NCBI RefSeq assembly: GCF_025465275.1
Contig: NZ_JAODNK010000074.1
Span: forward strand, 62,001 to 126,000
DNA from: Nocardia sp.
GTDB taxonomy: Bacteria; Actinomycetota; Actinomycetes; Mycobacteriales; Mycobacteriaceae
Reading direction: 5' to 3'
Length of the DNA stretch: 64,000 nucleotides
Within the stretch, counting starts at the first letter, position 1; every line of letters starts with the position of its first letter. A program made the translations under genes and the position numbers. The notes beneath the pieces are model-generated. The model was not told the DNA's origin. It ran no database searches and saw only the letters and a list, made by a program, of their open reading frames with translations. Positions 33,896 through 42,962 of this stretch are shown in pieces.

Positions 33896-34336
33896 GACGC
33901 CGCCGCCTTCGATACGGGCGACGGGCCGTGGACGACCGCCCTGGGCGACTACGCCCGGCTGCTGCGGGCCGCGCTGCTGCGTCATCCAGGAGTGCTGCCG
34001 CTGATCGCCACTCGTCCGGCGGTCACGCCGCAAACGCTCCGCACCGCCGAACGTGGTCTGGAAATCCTTTGCGCGGCAGGGTTTCCCGTCGGCCACGCCC
34101 TGAGCGCGCTCAATGCGCTCACGCTGTTCGTCATCGCGCACGCGACGGCAGAGGTCTACATCTCACCGCTCAATGCCGCCGAGGCGCCCGGGTCTGTCGA
34201 TTACGTCGCGGAACTGGATCCCGCGGAATTCCCGCTGCTGGTCCAGGCCGCCGGCACCTCGGAGGGCACGGACGACAGCGCCCGCTTCGATTTCGCCATC
34301 GAAGCGCTCATCACCGGCTACGCGGCCACGCTGTAA
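33896..34336 (+). pseudogene. C-terminal fragment of a TetR family regulator
   Basis: The readable frame begins DAAAFDTGDGPWTTALGDYA and continues through LLRAALLRHPGVLPLIATRP, the tetracycline-repressor C-terminal domain pattern. The DNA-binding N-terminal half is absent and no start codon fits before ATG 33992. It abuts the SnoaL fragment head to head. Confidence 0.75.
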
Positions 34337-34340
34337 CCGC

Positions 34341-35237
34341 TCAGCCCAGCCGCTGCCGGAGGAAGGCACCGATGTCATCGGTGGCCTCCCTCGCCTCCGG
34401 GGCATCACCCATGATCGGGTAGACATGCGGCAGCCCGGCGCGGACCTGCAGCGTCACCTCGACACCCGCGGCGACCGCCGCCTCCGCGAAACGCTCTGCG
34501 TCACTGAGCAACAGCTCGGCCGAGCCGGCCTGAATCAGCAGTGGCGGCAGGCCGTCGAGCTTGCCGAAGAGCGGCGAGACCAGCGGAGAGCGCGGATCAG
34601 CCGCTCCCACATAGGCAGCGAAGGCGCCGCGCAGCATATCCGGGGTGAAAATCGCGTCCACGCCGTCGTTTTCGGTGACGGAGTCACCGGAGACGGTCAT
34701 ATCCACCACCGGGGAGAGCAGGGCAGCGGCCCGTGGCTGCTCACCCGCATCGCGCAGTGCGATCAGCAGTGCCGCAACCAGGGTTCCGCCCGCCGAATCA
34801 CCGGCCAGCACAATGGAATCCGCCGGCACGCTCTGGTCCGCACGCAGCCAATTCCATACCGCCAGCACATCGTCGAGAGCGGCCGGATACGGATGCTCGG
34901 GCGCGAGCCGGTACTCAGGGAACAGCACCCGTACCCCAGCCGCCCGCCCCACTCGCGCCACCAGTTCACCGTGGCTGCGCAGCGATCCGAGCGAGAAACC
35001 GCCACCGTGCACGTACAGCAGCACCCGGTTCGAATCCACTCCCGGAGCGTCGACCCAGTACGCCGGAACACCTGCGGCCGAAACCTCGCTCACCGCAATA
35101 TCTTCGGGCAGCTCGTACTGCTTACCCGCGGGCAGGAAGTTGGCCCGGACCTGATCCAACGACGGCGGCTGCGCGGGGCGATCGGCCCGGCGCAGCCGAA
35201 GCTGTTCGATGACGTCCTGCATTTCGCGACTCGGCAT
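34341..35237 (-). CDS. alpha/beta hydrolase, hormone-sensitive-lipase type esterase
   Basis: A 298-aa protein with the oxyanion motif HGGG (residues 77-80) and the nucleophile S148 in GDSAGG. The C-terminal catalytic His is in AGLPHVYPI. It acts on short acyl esters in the cytoplasm; substrate unknown. It forms the right edge of the accessory island. Confidence 0.9.
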   Translation of the reverse strand: MPSREMQDVIEQLRLRRADRPAQPPSLDQVRANFLPAGKQYELPEDIAVSEVSAAGVPAYWVDAPGVDSNRVLLYVHGGGFSLGSLRSHGELVARVGRAAGVRVLFPEYRLAPEHPYPAALDDVLAVWNWLRADQSVPADSIVLAGDSAGGTLVAALLIALRDAGEQPRAAALLSPVVDMTVSGDSVTENDGVDAIFTPDMLRGAFAAYVGAADPRSPLVSPLFGKLDGLPPLLIQAGSAELLLSDAERFAEAAVAAGVEVTLQVRAGLPHVYPIMGDAPEAREATDDIGAFLRQRLG

Positions 35238-35291
35238 ACCGTCCGAAACCTCGGTCCGGGCAAGTTTGTTCCGCGCCGCGCAGGCTTTACC

Positions 35292-35561
35292 TCAGCTGGA
35301 AGCCGACTCCGGCTTCGCGGTTTCGCTCTCCTGCTCGACAACTCCGGGCTCGGTGCCCTCGTCGGCCTGCTGATCCGGTTCCGGATGTTCCGGGGAGAAG
35401 GAGGCGGGCAGGTTCTTCAGGTGCTTGTTCATGCTGCGCACGAGCAGCACCGTGCCGGCCAGCAGCACCAGCACGATGACCAGGCCCAGTGGTGACGCCT
35501 TGCCGAACTCCGGCCCGGTGGGCGTGTTGTTCTGGGCCTGGGCGAGCAGGGCGAGCATCAT
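35292..35561 (-). CDS. Small single-pass membrane protein (Rv1083-like)
   Basis: An 89-aa protein with one transmembrane helix (SPLGLVIVLVLLAGTVLLVR) and an acidic, Pro/Glu-rich cytoplasmic tail. It overlaps the mca stop codon by 4 bp, so it is cotranslated with mca. The same pairing is known in M. tuberculosis (Rv1082-Rv1083). Function unknown. Confidence 0.85.
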   Translation of the reverse strand: MMLALLAQAQNNTPTGPEFGKASPLGLVIVLVLLAGTVLLVRSMNKHLKNLPASFSPEHPEPDQQADEGTEPGVVEQESETAKPESASS

Positions 35562-36469
35562 CGGTTGTCATCCTCGGCGTCGTCTTCGGTGTCGGCGTCG
35601 TCGATCCCGGCGAACAGGTCGGTCTCCGGGATGGCGGTGCGCACCCGGGTCTTCGCCAGTTCGAATTCCTCCGTGGGCCACAGCTTCTGCTGCAGCTCGG
35701 TCGGTATCGCGAAGAAGGCGCCGTTGGGGTCTATCTGGGTGGCGTGCGCGCGCAGGGCCTCGTCACGCTGCGGGAAGTACTTACCGCAATCCACCTGGGT
35801 GGTCACGCGGCTCATGATGTCGCCGCGGGCGGCGGCATAGCCGCGCATGCGGTCCATCCACTCCTGCATGGGGAACGGTTCGCCCATGCGCTCGTACTCG
35901 TCGGCGAACACCTCCATGCGGGCGAGGGTGAAACCGTGGTCGTAGTACAGCTTCAGCGGTGTCCACGGTTCGCCCGCGTCCGGGAACCGCTCCGGATCCC
36001 CGGCCGCCTCGTAGGCCTCGACGGAAACCTTGTGGCACATGATGTGATCCGGGTGCGGGTAGCCACCCTGCTCGTCGTAGGTGGTGATGACGTGCGGCTT
36101 GAATTCGCGCACGACGCGCACCAGCGCCTCGGTGGCCTCCTCCAGAGGCACCAGGGCGAAGCAGCCCTCGGGCAGCGGCGGCAGCGGATCCCCTTCCGGC
36201 AGACCGGAATCCACGAAACCGAGCCAGAGCTGCTGGACACCGAGCGCCGCGGCGGCGGCAGCCATTTCCTGACGCCGCACCTCGGCGATATTGTCTTTGA
36301 TGCCGGGCGTATCCATGGCGGGGTTGAGGATGTCGCCGCGTTCGCCACCGGTCAGGGTGACAACGAGTACCTCATTGCCCTCGGCCGCGTAGCGGGCGGT
36401 GGTTGCCGCACCCTTGCTGGATTCGTCGTCGGGGTGTGCGTGTACCGCCATGAGGCGAAGACCACTCAC
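35558..36469 (-). CDS. mca: mycothiol S-conjugate amidase
   Basis: A zinc amidase that cleaves mycothiol-toxin conjugates so the mercapturate can be exported. The 303-aa protein has the PIG-L-type metal motif AHPDDE (residues 11-16) and GYPHPDH, with the Mca-typical YDHGFTLARMEVFADEYE block. The GTG start is at 36469. It marks a mycothiol-using actinobacterium. Confidence 0.96.
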   Translation of the reverse strand: MSGLRLMAVHAHPDDESSKGAATTARYAAEGNEVLVVTLTGGERGDILNPAMDTPGIKDNIAEVRRQEMAAAAAALGVQQLWLGFVDSGLPEGDPLPPLPEGCFALVPLEEATEALVRVVREFKPHVITTYDEQGGYPHPDHIMCHKVSVEAYEAAGDPERFPDAGEPWTPLKLYYDHGFTLARMEVFADEYERMGEPFPMQEWMDRMRGYAAARGDIMSRVTTQVDCGKYFPQRDEALRAHATQIDPNGAFFAIPTELQQKLWPTEEFELAKTRVRTAIPETDLFAGIDDADTEDDAEDDNR

Positions 36470-36604
36470 TTCTCGTTCACCTCACCGATCACTGTTTCAC
36501 CTCATCGCTCTCCGCCAGGTCCAGGCAGGGGTGTCCGATCTCTATTCCCTATAGTTCCATCCGACCAACGTTTGTTCCGACCTACCCCCCGGGAGCGTCC
36601 TGTC

Positions 36605-37021
36605 ATGAGCGAAAGACCGGCCGACCGGTATGGTTCGCCCCATCGCAAGACACCCCGGTGGCTGCCTCTCGCCCTGGGCGCGGTGGTCGTGCTGGCCGGA
36701 CTCGGCATCGCCTACGTCGGCTACAAGCAATACGGCCCGAAAGACATCGAGCCCGATCGCATCGGATACACGGTCGTCGATGATCACACGGTCGACGTGG
36801 ATTTCAAGCTGACCCGCAAGGATCCGGGCAAAGCGGTCGTCTGTTTCGTGCGCGCCATGTCCGCCGACAGCGACGAAGTCGGCCGCCGCGAAGTGCTCAT
36901 CCCGCCCTCCGGCAGTGGCACGGTTCGGCTCACGACTACCATCAAGACGACCGCCCGCGCCGGCGCAGGCAATGTGTACGGCTGCAGCGACCAGGTGCCG
37001 GCATATCTGCGCGTCGGGTGA
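36605..37021 (+). CDS. DUF4307 membrane protein (Rv1081c-like)
   Basis: A 138-aa protein with one N-terminal transmembrane helix (LALGAVVVLAGLGIAYVGYK), then an extracytoplasmic immunoglobulin-like domain (DHTVDVDFKLTRKDPGKAVV). It is divergent from mca. Function unknown. ATG 36605 is the natural start. Confidence 0.85.
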   Translation: MSERPADRYGSPHRKTPRWLPLALGAVVVLAGLGIAYVGYKQYGPKDIEPDRIGYTVVDDHTVDVDFKLTRKDPGKAVVCFVRAMSADSDEVGRREVLIPPSGSGTVRLTTTIKTTARAGAGNVYGCSDQVPAYLRVG

Positions 37022-37091
37022 AAAGTCCGGAACGCGACCCGCTTTGATGCCTCTACCTGCATCTTTGCGAATCGTGCTAAAATAACGCAAC

Positions 37092-37118
37092 ACACGGTTC
37101 CGGGGTTCGGAGCCGTGT
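37092..37118. terminator. Hairpin after the DUF4307 gene
   Basis: Arms ACACGGTTCC and GGAGCCGTGT, with one G-T pair, followed by TTGCTGC. Confidence 0.5.
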
Positions 37119-37270
37119 TTGCTGCATTGACGGCCGGCGCTGTCGGGAACCTCCCCCAGGATGGCTCTGGCTGTCCGCTGTTGTCATGCCCACACCTCGT
37201 GGGGCGCAGACAACGGATTTTTCAGGGAATCCCGGCTTGCGCCGGGGACAACTACTAGGGAGTGATCGAG

Positions 37271-37765
37271 ATGACTGAGACGAACGTGACCTGGCTGACC
37301 CCGGAGTCGCACGAGAGGCTCACGAGCGAACTCGGCGTGCTCATAGCCAACCGTCCCGTCATCGCGGCCGAAATCAACGAGCGCCGTGAAGAGGGTGACC
37401 TCAAGGAGAACGGCGGGTACCACGCGGCTCGTGAGGAGCAGGGCCAGCAGGAGGCGCGCATTCGCCAACTGCAGGAACTCCTCAACAATGCCAAGGTGGG
37501 CGTGGCGCCGACCAAGTCCGGTGTGGCACTGCCGGGTTCCGTCGTCAAGGTCTATTACGACGGCGACGAGAGCGATACCGAGACGTTCCTGATCGCCACC
37601 CGCGAAGAGGGTCTGAGCCAGGACAACCTGGAGACCTACTCGCCCGCCTCCCCGCTGGGCGGCGCCCTCATCAACGCCAAGGTCGGCGATACCCGCGAAT
37701 ACACCTTGCCGAACGGCAAGACCATGAAGGTAACGCTGGTAACGGCAGAGCCCTACCACAGCTGA
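37271..37765 (+). CDS. greA: transcription elongation factor GreA
   Basis: Stimulates RNA cleavage by stalled RNA polymerase. The 164-aa protein has the N-terminal coiled coil with INERREEGDLKENGGYHAAR and the C-terminal FKBP-like domain. ATG 37271 has AGGGAG 8 bp upstream; GTG 37262 is less likely. It follows an intergenic region of about 250 bp. Confidence 0.96.
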   Translation: MTETNVTWLTPESHERLTSELGVLIANRPVIAAEINERREEGDLKENGGYHAAREEQGQQEARIRQLQELLNNAKVGVAPTKSGVALPGSVVKVYYDGDESDTETFLIATREEGLSQDNLETYSPASPLGGALINAKVGDTREYTLPNGKTMKVTLVTAEPYHS

Positions 37766-37778
37766 GAGTTAAAGCTGA

Positions 37779-37811
37779 GCGGCCCCCGGTCCTGAACGGA
37801 CCGGGGGCCGC
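37779..37811. terminator. GC-rich hairpin after greA
   Basis: A 14-bp perfect stem with loop TGAAC directly downstream of greA; no T-tract. A second hairpin follows at 37839. Confidence 0.65.
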
Positions 37812-37838
37812 AGCATATCTGGGACAAGAACAACGAAT

Positions 37839-37865
37839 GCGCCGCACCGGAATCCGGTGCGGCGC
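37839..37865 (+). terminator. Second hairpin terminator after greA
   Basis: Arms GCGCCGCACCGG and CCGGTGCGGCGC with a 3-nt loop, followed by TTCGTTTCTT, a good intrinsic terminator on the plus strand. Confidence 0.8.
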
Positions 37866-37875
37866 TTCGTTTCTT

Positions 37876-38013
37876 ACCGAACGTGACAACTGATCTCGCA
37901 AGCTCGGGGTAACTCCCCGGGTACCCCCGAAATCGGTGCCGCACAAGACTGCCGGCACGCGTTCCCAACGGTCAACGGCTCTCAGCCGTGCGCTAAAGGT
38001 CCGGGGAGGCGGC
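37876..38013. repeat. Family B intergenic repeat, copy B4
   Basis: Same orientation as B1. It begins ACCGAACGTGACAACTGATC, has the core GGGGTAACTCCCCGGGTACC followed by CCC, and ends CCGGGGAGGCGGC directly at the metB stop codon. Confidence 0.8.
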
Positions 38014-39159
38014 TCAGCCCAGTGCTTGTTCGATGTCGGCGAGGAGGTCGCTGATGTCCTCGATGCCGACCGAGAGGCGGACGAGGTCGGCGGGGACCTC
38101 GAGGGCGGAGCCCTCGGTGGAGGCGTGGGTCATGGCGCCGGGGTGCTCGATGAGGGATTCGACGCCGCCGAGGGATTCGGCGAGGGTGAAGATCTTGGTG
38201 CGGGAGCAGAAGTCGAGGGCGGCGTCCTTGCCACCGTGCACGCGGACCGAGATCATGCCGCCGAAGCGGCGCATCTGCTTCTGCGCGACGGTGTGGCCCG
38301 GGTGCTCCGGCAGGCCGGGGTAGATGACCTGGGCGATCTTCGGATGATTGGACAGGAATTCGGCAAGGGTCTCGGCATTGTCGCAATGCCGGTCCATCCG
38401 CAGCGCGAGGGTCTTGATGCCGCGCAGGGTGAGGAAGGCGTCCAGCGGGCCGGGGACCGCGCCCGCGCCGTTCTGCAGGAACGCGAACTTGGCGTCCATT
38501 TCCTGATCATCGGTAATGAGCGCACCGCCGACCACATCCGAATGCCCGCCCACGTACTTGGTGGTCGAATGCAGCACGATGTCCGCGCCCAGCAGCAGCG
38601 GCTGCTGCAGGTACGGGGAGGCGAACGTGTTGTCCACCACCAGCTTCGCGCCACCGGCGTGCGCGACCTGAGCCAGCGCGGAGATATCGCCGATATTCAG
38701 CAGCGGGTTGGTCGGGGTCTCGATCCACACCAGCTTGGTGTTCGGGCGCATGGCCGCGGCCACCGCGTCCGCATCGGTCACGTCCGCCACCGAGTACTCG
38801 ATGCCCCACTGCGTGAACACCTTGTCGATGAGCCGGAAGGTGCCGCCGTACGCATCGTTCGGAATGACCAGGTGATCGCCGGGGCGCAGATTGGCGCGCA
38901 GCGCACAGTCGGTCGCCGCCATACCCGAGGCGAAGGCCCGGCCGTAGGTGCCGGATTCGAGGGCCGCGAGATTGGCCTCCAATGCCGTACGGGTCGGATT
39001 ACCGGTGCGCGCGTACTCGTAACCGCCGCGCATGCCGCCGACACCGTCCTGGGCGAAAGTCGAACTCGCATAGATCGGCACGTTCACCGCACCGGTCTGA
39101 GGGTCCGGGTCGAACCCGGCGTGCACGGCCCGTGTGGAGAAACCCAGCTGATCGCTCAT
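38014..39159 (-). CDS. metB: cystathionine gamma-synthase
   Basis: A PLP enzyme of methionine synthesis, making cystathionine from O-succinyl- or O-acetyl-homoserine and cysteine. The 381-aa protein has the PLP lysine K201 in HSTTKYVGGH and the conserved YEYARTGNPTR motif. With cbs nearby it could run the reverse transsulfuration route as well. ATG 39159 is the natural start; the frame continues upstream into the promoter region. Confidence 0.95.
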   Translation of the reverse strand: MSDQLGFSTRAVHAGFDPDPQTGAVNVPIYASSTFAQDGVGGMRGGYEYARTGNPTRTALEANLAALESGTYGRAFASGMAATDCALRANLRPGDHLVIPNDAYGGTFRLIDKVFTQWGIEYSVADVTDADAVAAAMRPNTKLVWIETPTNPLLNIGDISALAQVAHAGGAKLVVDNTFASPYLQQPLLLGADIVLHSTTKYVGGHSDVVGGALITDDQEMDAKFAFLQNGAGAVPGPLDAFLTLRGIKTLALRMDRHCDNAETLAEFLSNHPKIAQVIYPGLPEHPGHTVAQKQMRRFGGMISVRVHGGKDAALDFCSRTKIFTLAESLGGVESLIEHPGAMTHASTEGSALEVPADLVRLSVGIEDISDLLADIEQALG

Positions 39160-39261
39160 AGCCGTAAGCCTAAGTCGCTGCGAATTCACCCTTGCTTCCG
39201 GGCACGCATCCGGCGGCCCGGGTCTCGTCCGGGACGGGTGCGCCGTCCTAGGCTGGGGCGC

Positions 39262-40437
39262 ATGGTCACCGTAGACGAGCTGTTCGCCATCGACTCCCTG
39301 CTCAATGAGGAGGAGCGTGCGATCCGCGATACCGTGCGCGCCTTCGCGGCGGAGCGGCTGCGGCCGCATATCGCCGAGTGGTTCGAGGCGGGCACCTTCC
39401 CGGCGCGTGAGCTGGCGCCGGAGCTCGGCAAGCTGGGGCTGCTCGGCATGCACCTCGAGGGCTACGGGTGCGCGGGCACCTCCGCGACCGCCTACGGGCT
39501 GGCCTGCATGGAGCTCGAAGCGGTGGATTCCGGTGTGCGGAGCATGGTTTCGGTGCAGGGGTCACTGGCCATGACGGCCATCCACAAGTACGGATCCGAG
39601 CAGCAGAAGCAGCAGTGGCTGCCCGGTATGGCCGCCGGACAATTGCTGGGCTGCTTCGGGCTCACCGAACCGGATTTCGGTTCCAATCCCGGTGGCATGC
39701 GCACCCGGGCGCGGCGCGAGGGCGACGACTGGATCCTCGACGGGTCCAAGATGTGGATCACCAATGGTTCCGTCGCCGATGTCGCGATTATCTGGGCGCA
39801 GTCGCGGGAGGGTGAGCGCGACACCATTCGCGGCTTCGTAGTCCCCACGGACACACCGGGTTTCAGCGCCCGCGAAATGCATCGCAAGCTGTCGCTGCGC
39901 GCCTCGGTCACCGCGGAACTGTCCCTCGACGGCGTGCGCCTGCCCGCCGACGCCCTGCTGCCCGAGGCACGCGGCCTGGCCGCACCGCTGGGCTGTCTGT
40001 CCGAGGCGCGCTTCGGCATCGTCTTCGGCGCACTCGGCGCGGCACGCGACTGCCTCACCGCCACCATCGATTACACGCGCACCCGCGAGGTCTTCGACAA
40101 GCCGCTCGCGGGCTACCAGCTGACCCAGGCCAAGCTCGCGAATATGGCGCTGGAGCTCGGCAAGGGCCAACTGCTGGCGCTGCATCTCGGCCGTCTCAAG
40201 GACCGCAACGAGATTCGCGCCGAACAGATCAGCGCGGGCAAACTCAACAGCACCCGCGAGGCCATCGCCATTGCACGCGAATGCCGGACCATCCTGGGCG
40301 CCAATGGGATCACGCTCGAGTACCCGGTGCTGCGGCATGCCAATAATCTCGAATCCGTACTCACCTACGAGGGCACCGCGGAGGTGCATCAGCTGGTACT
40401 CGGCGAGGCGCTCACCGGATCCAAAGCCTTCCGCTGA
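39262..40437 (+). CDS. acyl-CoA dehydrogenase, glutaryl-CoA dehydrogenase-like
   Basis: A 391-aa flavoenzyme. R93 in VDSGVRSMVSVQGSLAM matches the Arg that binds the glutaryl carboxylate in GCDH (R94 in human). The base Glu lies in TYEGTAEVHQ near residue 375. It likely oxidises and decarboxylates glutaryl-CoA in lysine/tryptophan breakdown. It is divergent from metB; the functional link is unclear. Confidence 0.88.
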   Translation: MVTVDELFAIDSLLNEEERAIRDTVRAFAAERLRPHIAEWFEAGTFPARELAPELGKLGLLGMHLEGYGCAGTSATAYGLACMELEAVDSGVRSMVSVQGSLAMTAIHKYGSEQQKQQWLPGMAAGQLLGCFGLTEPDFGSNPGGMRTRARREGDDWILDGSKMWITNGSVADVAIIWAQSREGERDTIRGFVVPTDTPGFSAREMHRKLSLRASVTAELSLDGVRLPADALLPEARGLAAPLGCLSEARFGIVFGALGAARDCLTATIDYTRTREVFDKPLAGYQLTQAKLANMALELGKGQLLALHLGRLKDRNEIRAEQISAGKLNSTREAIAIARECRTILGANGITLEYPVLRHANNLESVLTYEGTAEVHQLVLGEALTGSKAFR

Positions 40438-40506
40438 ACTAGAGGTCGAGTGCGCTATATCTCACAGCCGCTGCCGCGGCTGCCGGGTGATTGCTAGCAT
40501 GACCAG

Positions 40507-40851
40507 GTGTTTTTGCCCGGCTCCGCATTGCTCGTCGTCTCGGCGCGTAAGACTTTGAACCGCCTGCAGCGCACGCACGGAGCCCCGGCCCTCAGCGCCG
40601 CACAGGAGTTCCCGGGCGTGGCCGCGGTGGTGGATCAGCACGCCGCGTCCGTGCGCGACATTCTCGAAGTGGGCGTGCAGAATTCGAGCCTGGTGCCGGT
40701 GAGCGTGCTGCTGGCCGGCTATGCGCGCGGACTGCTCGAAGACCTGCCGGGGATCGGCCTGGAAGCGCCGACCACTCCCACGGAATGGCAGCAGGCCGAC
40801 TGGGTGCATCTACGGCTCGCCGCGGTCTGCTCACTCGCCCGCACGGCCTGA
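40507..40851 (+). CDS. Conserved hypothetical protein (DUF6401-like)
   Basis: A 114-aa helical protein starting with GTG 40507. The pattern VDQHAASVRDILEVGVQNSS...LLAGYARGLL recalls DUF6401 proteins of actinobacteria, but I am not sure. No membrane or signal segment is seen. Confidence 0.6.
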   Translation: MFLPGSALLVVSARKTLNRLQRTHGAPALSAAQEFPGVAAVVDQHAASVRDILEVGVQNSSLVPVSVLLAGYARGLLEDLPGIGLEAPTTPTEWQQADWVHLRLAAVCSLARTA

Positions 40852-40907
40852 TCATCACCTCGGGTAGGTCTCGGCCGAAAGCCTGAGCCCCACAACGATA
40901 TTCGACA

Positions 40908-40941
40908 AAGCGGCCCGCGTACCGAAGTACGCGGGCCGCTT
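40908..40941. terminator. Hairpin terminator
   Basis: Two perfect 15-bp arms (40908-40922 and 40927-40941) with loop CGAA, ending the 114-aa gene's transcript. Confidence 0.7.
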
Positions 40942-40968
40942 CACGTCGTCATACCGGCGCGTTCACGT

Positions 40969-41045
40969 CGTCATCCCGGCGCGCTTTTGGCCGGGATCCA
41001 TCACGCCGGGGTAGATCCCGGCCAAAAACATGCCGGGATGACGGG
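40969..41045. repeat. Family C long hairpin, copy C2
   Basis: Outer arms CGTCATCCCGGC and GCCGGGATGACG, inner arms TTTTGGCCGGGATC and GATCCCGGCCAAAA. It matches C1 (24256) in both arms with a different loop. An extra CGTCATACCGGCGCG half unit precedes it. Confidence 0.8.
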
Positions 41046-41056
41046 GACTTGGGCGC

Positions 41057-42073
41057 TCAGCGCATTCCGGGCTGATTGCCATTATCGGGCATCTGCCCGC
41101 CGTGCTCCGGCATCTGCCCGCCCTGTCCGGGCATTCCACTCTGGCCGGGCATTCCGCCCTGCCCCGGGCCGCCGTATCCGCGCTGCTGACCGTAATCCGG
41201 CTGACCCGGCTGGCCGTAGCCAGCAGGCGAGCCAACGGGTTGCTCAGCCCACTTTCCGGGCGGCATCTGCTGGCCGGCCATGGGCCGCTGGCCGCCCATC
41301 ATGCCCTGCTGCGCCAGCATCTGCTGGTGCGCCGCCTGCCGCGCTCGCGCGGCATCCTCACGCCCGCGCTGGAACGCCTCGGCATGCCCCTTCACCTCGG
41401 GCATCTCGCCTTCGACGGTTTCCAGCCAGCCTTCCCAGCGCTGCTGCATGGGCCGGATCAGGCCACCGCCGACACCGACGACGAGCACACCGCCGATGAC
41501 CGCGAGCACGGTGATGAGGATGGGCATGGTGACCGAGGTCGCCACCCCGATCTGATTGAGCGCCGCGACAATGCCTATGCCCCAAATGAATACGGCCGCG
41601 ATCCGGCCCATCATGCGCCCGTAGGACAGGCCGCTGAGCATATTCGCGATCATGTCCATCACCACGCGCGCAATGGCGCCCGCAATACAGATGATGACGA
41701 TCGCGACCGCCAGTTTGGGCAGCCAGCCGACGATGCCGTCGAGCATGGTGCTGATCGGATTCGGCCCGAACACACCGAAACCCAGCTGCAGCGTGAGCAG
41801 CAGTACCGCGTAATACGCCAGCTTGGCCATGATGCCGGTGGCGTCGTAGCGGCTGCGGGCCAACATGTCCTGGATGCCGCCGCGTTCCGCCAGCCGGTCG
41901 AAGCCGACCCGATTCAAGATCCTGGTCACCAGCCGGGCGACGATCTTCGCCACTATCCAGCCGACAATGAGAATGGCCAGGAAACCGACGAATTTCGGCA
42001 CGAACGTGGCGACGGAGCTCCACGCGTCCGAGAGGCCCCGCTGGAAATCGATAGCCGAACTCGAGGTGTTCAT
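41057..42073 (-). CDS. Membrane protein with MscS-like TM_helix repeats (CmpX type)
   Basis: A 338-aa protein. About five transmembrane segments are seen, with two TM-helix repeats (FVGFLAILIVGWIVAKIVAR and LPKLAVAIVIICIAGAIARV) like those of CmpX/mechanosensitive-channel relatives. The C-terminal 100 residues are a low-complexity Gly/Gln/Pro/Met-rich tail (QPGQPDYGQQRGYGGPGQGG). It may sense envelope tension or anchor partners; no pore motif is certain. Confidence 0.78.
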   Translation of the reverse strand: MNTSSSAIDFQRGLSDAWSSVATFVPKFVGFLAILIVGWIVAKIVARLVTRILNRVGFDRLAERGGIQDMLARSRYDATGIMAKLAYYAVLLLTLQLGFGVFGPNPISTMLDGIVGWLPKLAVAIVIICIAGAIARVVMDMIANMLSGLSYGRMMGRIAAVFIWGIGIVAALNQIGVATSVTMPILITVLAVIGGVLVVGVGGGLIRPMQQRWEGWLETVEGEMPEVKGHAEAFQRGREDAARARQAAHQQMLAQQGMMGGQRPMAGQQMPPGKWAEQPVGSPAGYGQPGQPDYGQQRGYGGPGQGGMPGQSGMPGQGGQMPEHGGQMPDNGNQPGMR

Positions 42074-42235
42074 GAACCCCGTCCCTTCGCTATCTGCTCC
42101 GGCTGTTCCGGCCGAGTGCCGGAACTACTCCAAGGGCGGTTATACCCGTTGTTGATCACCGGATTCGGTGGTTTGCGAAATAGTTGCCAAATCGGGTGCC
42201 TGTGATTTGCCGGACATTCACGCAGAAAGCCGAAA

Positions 42236-42263
42236 CCCTCCCGGAGCGAAGGCTCAGGGAGGG
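42236..42263 (-). terminator. Terminator of the SLT-domain gene
   Basis: On the minus strand CCCTCCCTGAGCC..., then GGGAGGG followed by TTTCGGCTTT, about 60 bp after the stop at 42324. Confidence 0.65.
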
Positions 42264-42323
42264 CTCTGACGGGGTCGGATCGACTGAGTGCGCGTTATCA
42301 GCTCGGTCCGCGCTACTCGGGGC

Positions 42324-42962
42324 TCAGTACGCGCTGTTGACGTTGTCCATCGAGCCGTAGCGAGCGGCGGCGTAGTTGCAGGCGGCCACGATATTGGCGA
42401 CCGGATCCCAGACATCGGCCGAGGTGCCGTTCACGTGGTACGCGTTGAAGGTGGGATCGATGACCTGCAGCAGGCCCTTGGACGGGATGCCCATGGCCGC
42501 ATTGGAGTCGTACAGGTTGATCGCCTGCGGGTTGCCGCTGGACTCACGCAGCACGTTGCGCAGGATGCCCTCGTAGCTGCCGGGGATGCCGTGGGCGGAC
42601 ATGATGTCCAGCGCCTGACGAATCCAGCCGTCCAGGTTGTTCGGGTAGACCGGCGCGGGCGGCGCGACCGGAATGACCGGAGCGGGTGCCGGCATGGGGG
42701 CGGGGGCCGGAGCCGCAGCCGGTGCCACGTTGGCCGGAGCCGCACGAAGGGCTGCAGCGGCCGGGACAGCGGGAACCGTCGCGGCGGCCAGGGTCTCCTT
42801 CAGCGCGACCGGGTGCACATCACCGGAGGCAGTGCCCGCGGCGGTGATGATGGAGCCGAAGACTCCGAGAGCAAGAGCGGCGGTGCCGACCGTACGGGCG
42901 GCGGCAACTACCTTGCTACGCCTAGCAGGGCAACGCAGAGCAGTCAGGGTATTCGTAGGCAT
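42324..42962 (-). CDS. Secreted lytic transglycosylase-like (SLT domain) protein
   Basis: A 212-aa exported protein. The signal peptide (residues 18-48) is followed by an Ala/Pro-rich spacer (APAPMPAPAP) and a C-terminal SLT/lysozyme-like domain. The catalytic Glu is in NVLRESSGNPQAIN, and SKGLLQVIDPTFNAYH is the typical following motif. It may cleave peptidoglycan during growth or resuscitation. A long leader lies upstream. Confidence 0.87.
   Translation of the reverse strand: MPTNTLTALRCPARRSKVVAAARTVGTAALALGVFGSIITAAGTASGDVHPVALKETLAAATVPAVPAAAALRAAPANVAPAAAPAPAPMPAPAPVIPVAPPAPVYPNNLDGWIRQALDIMSAHGIPGSYEGILRNVLRESSGNPQAINLYDSNAAMGIPSKGLLQVIDPTFNAYHVNGTSADVWDPVANIVAACNYAAARYGSMDNVNSAY

Noticed and set aside
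39160..39261. SAM or cobalamin riboswitch before metB
   Set aside because: The gap to the divergent gene is only about 100 bp and holds none of the conserved blocks of those riboswitches.
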